Positions 56,579 to 64,000 of a DNA stretch of 64,000 nucleotides are shown one piece after another. Every line of letters starts with the position of its first letter. The stretch's first letter is position 1. Location: assembly GCA_944472135.2 (NCBI GenBank), contig OX235270.1, forward strand, positions 131,917,632 through 131,981,631, written 5' to 3'. This DNA comes from Trichobilharzia regenti. Taxonomy: Eukaryota > Platyhelminthes > Trematoda > Strigeidida > Schistosomatidae. Under the pieces are notes generated by a model that saw nothing but the letters and a program-made list of their open reading frames with translations, was not told where the DNA came from and did not search any database. The position numbers were made by a program, and so were the translations under genes.

Positions 56579-57821
56579 GTTAGTGCTGCATAATTATAAT
56601 TTCAATGTTCACTTAAATCAGTAGTTATTTTTCTGATTATTGTTAATACTTTTCTGCCACCATATTATGGACACTTGTTATAGTCGTGACTTCATATAAA
56701 ACTCATAGTTAAGTTATATGAAAAGTTATAATCTGACTATCCTAGTTGTAAATAATTGGTTGCTTCTATTGTGTTAGATCCTCTGCATGCTACGACTGTT
56801 GACATTGAGTAAAAAATTATCAAGTTTTTGCAATCTTATCGGTTAGGTCACCGATCCTCATAACCTTAGAGTCAAGTGATTGAAATAAATTTGATAGTTT
56901 ATTCAAGCAACTGAGTCTCAAGCATATACGGTTATCGCTACTGTAGTTTTGTGCGAACCGATCCAGACCGTCAAGGTTTCCTTGTATTTATATTTCGTTT
57001 ATGCTAGTGCTTATAGGCTTTTTTGGTGTTTTTTCATGTTAGTGCGGTGTATGGTGTGTTTCGCTTTCATATCCATTCGGTGATAAAAGACACCTTAAGC
57101 TCTCGTCCTGTCGTTCAAAATGTTTTTAGTGTTTGCTGAAACTTTTGCCTAATAAGGAATCACAACTTAAGGGGTTGACAGCGCGTGGTAATGTCACTAC
57201 CAGAATTTAGCTCTACTTAATCACTTCATTAACGGCGTCATATGAGTCCTGCTGTTTTATAGGTTCTTTCATATGGTCTTTTGTTATGGACTTCTTGGTA
57301 TCCCATCTACCTGCATGAATAAATGATCCCTAGTGGTTTACAGTGGTGCAAATCTATTCACTTCTTGTCGTGTTGCAGATTCCGAAAATGTTCGCTGGTC
57401 TTTATTAAATCATTTTCCTGTACATCTCCATGCGTTTGGTCATGCTTATTGCGTGAGGTCTAGTGATATTACTTGGCCACTGGGAGCTTGGATTTCAGAC
57501 CCATAACGCACTGGTCAGAAATCGAGTGCGTAGGCATTTTGTTCAATATTAAGGACTTAATGTACTCATGAGAATAGCATCAAGGTAAAGAACTAATAGC
57601 TTGGTCTTTCGAATCACTTTCAATTTGCATGTGGTAATATTAGTGTTTGTCGCTTACTTTTTCTAACTAAATGTACATATGGGCAAGTATGAAGCATTAT
57701 ATCATAGTGGTTTAGAATGTTTAATCACCAGTCAGGTGGGAAAGTAATTGGTGGTTAGACATGGGTGGTTATGGCTGTTTTTAAAGTGGAAACATATTTC
57801 TTAAGGTCTGTCTCTGTCTGT
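56579..57821 (+). other. First part of a large intron of the Trio-like gene
   Basis: Starts with donor GTTAGT. No further Trio exon was recognised up to base 64000, so the intron is at least 7.4 kb. This first part shows no named repeat. Confidence 0.6.
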
Positions 57822-59258
57822 CTGGATTCAACATAGAACTTGGCACCGAAGTGCAGCAGTTCGAGTTGCCACGTTCCAAATAGCCCACAGAGGTAGACAA
57901 GAAGATGAGTGAAGAGAATTAATAGAGTTTGACAAGTATAAGAGTGAAACAGAATGGGTAATGGTAGAAAGGAATATGAAAGATTACAGAGACTGAATAC
58001 ATCTGCGCCATTGACAACGATTTTGAGCCATGTCACCTATTGTCTCCAGCCATTGATTCCTAGAGTCCCGAGGGCCCCAACCCGGAAGTCTGCATCTCCC
58101 TACCTGACTCAGTTTAACTGTCAAGGATTTCATGGATTGATGCCATGTTTTTGTTTGGCCACCACTGGCTCTTTTCCAACCTGAACCTATATCAGCTAGC
58201 AAAGCCCGTCGGGGGAGGCGGTGGTTAGGCATGCGCAGCACGTGACCTAGCCATCTTAGTCTATGTAACTTTATAGCCTCGTCGATTGATTTTCCCTCTT
58301 TGCCCAACACTCTACGCCTAACATCATTACTTATCTTGTGAAACCACCTAACGTGAGACAGAGATCGCAGACATCTATGATCGAAAGCAGTCAACCTTTT
58401 CATGTCTTCAACGCGTATTGGCCATGTTTCAGAGCCATAGAGAAGGACGGAGCGAACTGCTGAGCAGTACACACGTCCCTTGGTTGATAACCGGATGTCA
58501 CGCCTACGCCAGAGATGGTGTAAGTCAGCGAAAGCAGCTCGAGCTTTTCGGATCCGTGCTGAGATTTCATCGCCAATCAGTCCGTTGGTGCTAATACAAC
58601 TTCCCAAGTAGGTGAAGTGGTCAACATGTTCTATCACTTCCCTCCCTATCACTAAGTTAGGGGTTGACGTGGTCCAGTCCTGTAGCAGCATCTTACATTT
58701 TGCAGGGGCGAATCGCATGCCAAACATACGAAGATTGCTGCTCAAGGTGTTCAGAAGACTCTGCATTTTGTCAGCATCCTCCCCTAACAGGACTATGTCA
58801 TCTGCATATTCTAAGTCCATAAGATTATTCCCTGGTAACAAGTCGATTCCTAAGTCACTACGTTCAGTTAAGGATACTTCCATTAGCATATCTATGATGA
58901 AGTTAAACAGAAATGGGGAAAGTGGACATCCCTGTCGGACACCACTGGTTGTTACCAATTCAGATGACAATTCCCCATAAGCCCTTACACGACTACGTGA
59001 GTTTGAATAGAGTGCCTTGATTAGTGCAACGTACTTTCTTGGCACTCCCTTCACAGTCAGACATTGCCATAGTACCTTTCGATCCACGGAGTCAAAGGCC
59101 GCCTTCAAGTCAAGAAATATGGTGGGAATTGTGACGCCTGATAGTAAATGTTTGGACCAGTTTAAACCTGTTTTTCGATAAGAAACGTCTCGGAAACACA
59201 ACAGCTGTGGTGGTTCGGTTGTTGTTTCACAGGCTTTGATTATTATTATGTTATACAA
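57822..59258 (-). pseudogene. RTE-like RT, 5' truncated, long open frame
   Basis: The minus-strand frame from 59258 to 57984 (424 codons) is uninterrupted. RT landmarks: FLDLKAAFDSVDR near 59120, SGVRQGCPLSPFLFNF near 58955 and intact YADD near 58810. Then the C-terminal blocks FTYLGSCISTNG, SVLLYGSETWP and [18 protein letters not shown]. The tail with a GTCT-type repeat is near 57800-57825. The first ~45 codons do not match the sister copies and are probably flanking DNA read in frame. The 5' part (endonuclease) is missing. It belongs to the RTE group and may be SR3/Perere-3-like. Confidence 0.8.
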
Positions 59259-59365
59259 TTCCTTACATATTAACCCTAAAAGAGTCTGTGATTTGGCTCC
59301 ATGAATTGGAAGGTAGTTGATTTAGATTACCATCTGTTTCTGCACCACAGGCTGACTAACTGGTT

Positions 59366-59770
59366 ACAACATAGAACTTAGCACCGATGTGCAGCAGTTC
59401 GAGTCGCCACACTTCACTTAGCACACAAACCAAGAGAAGGTAAAAAGAGATTCAAAATAGTGATATGAGGCAAAAGGAATAGTAATAACGAAGAACAATA
59501 TAGTTTTATTGGATATTATTAGTCACACTAAGTGGATGCATCTGCGCCATCATTGAGAACGATTATAAGGCATGTCACCGACTGTCTCCAGCCATTGGTT
59601 TTTACCGTCCCGAGGACCCCAACCCGCCAAACAGGAAGTCTACACCTTTTTACGTGACTGGCTGGCTTAAACTAACTGTTGTGGGTTTCATTGACTGATG
59701 AATTGATGTTTTGGTTTGACAACCACCATTAGCTCTTTTCCAACCTGACCCTACGATAGCTGACCAACAT
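59366..59770 (-). pseudogene. RTE-like 3' end fragment
   Basis: Matches 57830-58200 on the same strand (AACATAGAACTT start, WLGHV-downstream tail, GTCTCCAGCCATTG block), with diverged bases. It abuts the next, oppositely oriented copy at 59771. Confidence 0.75.
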
Positions 59771-61383
59771 TGGCCATTGTCGAGGAAGGTGAAGAATGGT
59801 GTAAGTCACTGATTATTCCCATATACAAGAAGGGAGACAAATCTTCCTGTGGTAATCACAGAGGGATTAGCTTGACTAATATAGTATCTAAAGTCTTAGG
59901 CTCAATAATCATGCGTAGACTAAGTGGTGCTCGGGAGGCACAAACACGAGAGAACCAGGCAGGCTTTAGACCAGGAACAGGGTGTATTGATCATATCTTC
60001 ACCCTCCGATAGATTCTAGAACATACGCATTCCTACCGGCGTCCAACAGTCATTATATTTCTTGACCTAAAGGCAGCATTCGACTCTGTTGATCGAGAAG
60101 TTCTCTGGAGATGCTTGGCTGTAAAGGGAATGTCGAGAAAATATATTGCACTGATTGAGGCACTCTACTCGTACTCATACAGCCAGGTGAGGGCTTACGG
60201 CGAGCTGTTATCTGAACTGGTGACGACCAGTGGTGTCCGTCAAGGATGCCCATTATCCCCTTTTCTATTCAACTTCATCATAGATGTGTTAATGGACTTA
60301 ACCCTAAGTGACTTCTGCGATTCAGGGATTGACTTGCTACTTGGGAATAATCTCGTTGACTTGGAATATGGAGACGATATAGTCCTTCTAGGCGAAGACG
60401 CTGACAAAATGCAGAGTCTTCTGAACACTTTGAGCTGTAATCTACGAATGTTTGGCATGCGATTCGCTCCCGCCAAATGCAAGATGATGTTACAGGACTG
60501 GACTACATCGACGCCTAGTTTAAAAATAGGAAGTGAAGTGGTAGAGCACGTTGACCGCTTCATTTATTTGGGAAGTACCATCAGCCAGTGCCAACGGGTT
60601 GATCTCTGACGAAATCTCAGCACGAATACAGGGGGCTCGTTTCGCATTTGCCAGTTTACGCCGACTCTGGCGTAGACGACATGTTCGACTGTCGACCAAA
60701 GAGCGGGTGTACTGCTCATCAGTCCGCTCCGTCCTCTTTTATGGTTGCGAGACCTGGCCACTCAGAGTGGAAGACATGAAAAGACTAGCTGTCTTTGATC
60801 ATAGATGCCTGCGCTCTATTTCCCGTGTAAAGTGGCATAATAAGGTGAGCAACATTGAGGTTAGGCGTAGAGTTCTAGGTAAACAGGGGAAATCAATCGA
60901 CGAGGTTATGAAGTTACATAGACTGAGATGGTTAGGACATGTGTTACGTATGCCAAGCCATCGCCTCCCTCGACGAGCAATGTTAGCGGATATAGGGTCA
61001 GGCTGGAAAAAAGCTAGCGGTGGTCAAACAAAAACTTGGCACCAGTCAATGAAATCCACAACAGTTGGTCTAAGCCACGTAGGAAGGTGTAGACTTCCAG
61101 GCTGGTGTCCTCGGGACGGTAAAAATCTATGGTTGGAACCAATTGGTGACGTGGCTCAAAATCGTTCTCAGTGGCGCAGATGAATCCACTCCTTGTGACC
61201 TATGATCTCCAATGAAACTGTTCTGTTTTTCTTTATTACTCCTTTGTCTCACACATCTGCTCACTGTTTCTATTATGCTTTTCTTGTACTTTCTTCTCTT
61301 GCTTCGCGTGCTACACGGAGTGTGGCGACTTGAACTTCCGCACATTTGTGTAAAGTTCTATGTCGAAAACAGACAGACAGACA
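59771..61383 (+). pseudogene. RTE-like RT, plus strand, frameshifted, catalytic YGDD
   Basis: Begins within the RT at SLIIPIYKKGDKSSCGNHRG. A TAG at 60009-60011 splits the first segment from FLDLKAAFDSVDR (near 60065). SGVRQGCPLSPFLFNF near 60235 is followed by YGDD instead of YADD near 60370. A frameshift near 60575 leads into the C-terminal part (60551-61183). It ends at GTCGAAAACAGACAGACAGAC (61362-61383), where it meets the minus-strand copy tail to tail. Confidence 0.8.
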
Positions 61384-64000
61384 TCCGGATATCACATCTA
61401 CGCCAGAGATGGCGTAAACTGGTATATGCGAAACGAACCTTCTGTATCTGTGCAGAAATTTCCTCAGCTATCGACGCGTTGGAGCTGGCTGAAGTGAAGT
61501 GGCCAACACGCTCTACCACTTGACCCCTATTTCTAAGCTAGGAATCAATGTAGTCCAGACTAGTCCTGTAGCATCATCTTACATTTGACAGAGGGAGCGA
61601 ATGGCATGCTAAACATTCGAAGATTGCTGCTCCTCAAGGTGTTCAGAAGACTGCTGCATTTTGTCAGCGTCTTCACCTAGAAGGATCATATCATCTCCAT
61701 TTTCTAAGTCAACGAGATTATTTCCTGATGGTAACAAGTCAATCCCTGAGTCTTTGAAGTCAGCAGTTAGGGTTGATTCCATCAGTACATCTATGATGAA
61801 ATCAAACAGAAAGAGGGATAGTGGGCATTCCTGACGGACGCCACCGGTTGTTACCACTTCAGATGATAACTCATCGTAAGCTCTTACCTGGCTGCATGAG
61901 TTCGAATAGAGTGCTTTAATCAGTGCAATGTATTTTCTCGACATTCCCTTTACAGTCAAGCATCTCCAGAGAACCTCTCGATCGACAGAATCGAATTCCG
62001 CCTTTAGATCAAGGAATATAACGATTGTTGGGCGCTGGTAGGAATGCGTATGTTCTAGAATCTATCGGAGGGTGAAGATATGATCAATACACCCTGTTCC
62101 TGGTCTAAAGCCTGCCTGAATCTCTCGTGTTTGTGCCTCCCGAGCACCACTTAGTCTACGCATGATTATTGAGCCTAAGACTTTAGATACTATATTAGTC
62201 AAGCTAATCCCTCTGTGATTACCACAGGAAGATTTGTCTCCCTTCTTGTAAATTGGGAAAATCAATGACTTAAACCAGTCTATGATCCGATTCAGGGAGG
62301 TGTTGGATGTTGGGTAATTTGAGCGCCACTGTAGGCCAATTGAATTGCTCCTCAAAATGTTCTTTGCAACATTCTACTCGTCTATTCTGGGAGCTAATTA
62401 TGGTGTCATTTTTCTCAGAGATTGTTTCATTTGTTGTTCGCCTTTTACCACTTGTATCTCGGGTAAGGCTCAATGGTTGTCTGGCGTTACCAGTCGCCGA
62501 TGCCTCTTTCATCTCTTTCTGTTTTGTCGACGAACACTGTTCACGGTTGTTACGATGACTTCTTGTCAGTTTGCGTTTGAATAGTTTTCGCTCCTCATCA
62601 TAAACGAAATCAGTCTTCTTGCGTTGGTCGGTTTAGATGAGGCGGTAGAAATCCAATGGCTCTTACTAACTAAAGGTTTCAGGTTATTAACAGCTTTTAC
62701 ATGTGTCTACAGCTAACTGTATGTTGTACCAGGTTACCTCAGGAGGAGTCCTGCTGTCGACCTGGCACACTTGTTTCGCTCTTTCTTCCTTAAATAGGGA
62801 CTGAGAGTCTCGATCTGTTTGGGGACGCAACTGTTTCGCTGACAACATAAGCATGTCCCTCTTTGTGCCTAAAGTTAGTACTGACTAGGAAGAGATGATT
62901 AGCTGGACAGAACTGTAGAAGACAATCACCGTTGTCAGTTCGTCAGTAGGGAACTCTATACGTATTGCCTATATACTTCTCAGTCTGGCATAACTTCTCT
63001 ACTTGGGCATTGAAGTCGCCTGCTAAAACAACTATATCTGAACATTTTGCTTTTCGCAGCAAACTAGACAGTTTTGGGTGGAAGTCATCCTCTAGTTCAT
63101 CCTAACTACAGTCGGTTGGGGCATAAGCGGAGACTATGAAAAGACAACGACGGGTTACGGCGTCCTTCCTTCTTCTAACGGACCTGTTCAGATGGACCGC
63201 ACACATACGGCTGTCTACTGGGATTCAGTCAAGAAGGGATTTTTCCGCTTTAACATTCAATGCTTTTCCTACATCTGCGAGTCCTCGTGGACTAGCTCAG
63301 GGGTCTCCTGACACCCTTAAAGTGAGTTTTGCAGGTTTACCTTGTTGGCTGGGTGGGGTTAAGTGAATAACCGCAGTTGCGTCTTGTATGAGTGTCTCCG
63401 AGACACAACATACTTCCATGGCTCGAGATGCCGGAGTTGTGGTTAGTGGTGTCTCTTGTCCGATTCGGCAGAGGGTTCTGACGTCGAATGCTCCTACATT
63501 AAGTTGGCGGCATGGCTTTAAGAGGTTGTCGGGAATGTTTCTATGGCTCTCATTGTTTGTGGTCACAGAGTGAAGTGAGGATGACTCAATAGCCTTCAGA
63601 ATAGTACCGACTGTAGTAGGGAGGTAAGAAGATGAAGGTGATGTGGGTAAAGGAGAATGATGCTCAGGAAGGCTTCGTGTGCTTCTGGAGGTGTGTGGAC
63701 GGTTGTTACTTCCCGGCTGCCCACACCACGGAAGTTGATTGATTCTTTGGGTACCTGAAACAGAAAGAGGGTTAGAGTTGCGCGACCACAGAGTCCAGGG
63801 GACAACTGTTTGAGGCCGGTCACACACGGCCTGTATAAACTGGTTTCTTGGTTTAGTTCCGTATTAGTAAACCCACCGCCGGTTACGGACCACCGTAGGG
63901 TAGGTCGGGATGTACAATTTTCAGGGTCGACCTTTTCTAACCCCCCTCTCTACAGAGTTAAGAGACAGCATAGCTGGCATGCTAGACATCTGAGGGAAAC
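61384..64000 (-). pseudogene. RTE-like element, endonuclease plus RT, minus strand, degenerate
   Basis: The 5' end runs off the window. AP endonuclease: LNVGAFDVRTLC near 63495, CCVSETLIQD near 63410, and further pieces (AYAPTDCS near 63120, AGDFNAQV near 63020) in broken frames. Then an RT: IFPIYKKGDKSSCGNHRG near 62250, GVRQECPLSLFLF near 61830, and a catalytic box read as NGDD near 61695. The 3' end is cut at ~61384. Several stops and shifts are present; it shares more sequence with the plus copy at 59771 than with the copy at 57822. Confidence 0.8.

Overview
The window looks like a repeat-dominated stretch of a flatworm chromosome, most likely a trematode of the schistosome type. The reasons are the mixture of CR1/jockey-like, RTE-like and Penelope-like retroelements, an ORF1 with a PHD-type finger, AT-rich non-coding DNA with (ATT)n tails, and one host gene fragment with a 38-base intron of the kind seen at the 5' ends of schistosome genes. 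The assignment rests on recognised protein families, not on a database search. No tRNA, rRNA, CRISPR array or bacterial-type operon was seen.

Layout. Bases 1-3400 hold a decayed CR1/jockey-like reverse transcriptase (RT, + strand, running off the left edge) and the first copy of a ~980 bp interspersed repeat. Bases 3401-23300 are one nested structure. A jockey/CR1-like element on the - strand is cut into an RT half (3401-4957) and an endonuclease half (21807-23300) by a tandem array of a gag-only LTR element (4958-21806, order LTR-internal-LTR-internal-LTR). The second internal unit was itself hit by a nearly complete CR1-like element (11131-16663, + strand) and by another full-length LTR element (16755-20709, + strand, TSD CACTT). 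Bases 23300-28834 are an old CR1-like element on the - strand with a PHD-finger ORF1 and an RTE fragment inside it. Bases 29439-35639 are a battered LTR element of a second subfamily, containing a Penelope-like element and two solo LTRs. Bases 36866-51851 carry further CR1 and Penelope fragments, two full-length second-subfamily LTR elements (39004-42904 on +; 47157-51075 on -, TSD CACTG) and a solo LTR (45556-45884, TSD CCTTA). Bases 52224-53214 are the second copy of the ~980 bp repeat.

The only host gene recognised is at about 55636-56578 (+). It is the amino-terminal part of a Trio/Kalirin-type Rho guanine-nucleotide exchange factor, covering a low-complexity leader and most of the CRAL-TRIO (Sec14) domain, with a 38-base GC-AG intron. 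Its next intron starts at 56579 and runs past the window edge; it contains four RTE-like fragments in both orientations.

The most interesting system is the LTR element. Every copy has 320-372 bp LTRs with TGTCA...TGACA ends, 5-bp target duplications where the ends can be compared, a BEL/Pao-like (DUF1759-type) gag and no pol. Each of its two subfamilies carries its own shared gag lesion, so the copies spread after gag was already broken. They are therefore non-autonomous, of the TR-GAG type. The missing pol is replaced by ~190 bp tandem units (three in most copies), each with a small hairpin that presents GTAAGT in its loop. The stem shows compensatory base changes between units, which suggests a selected RNA structure.
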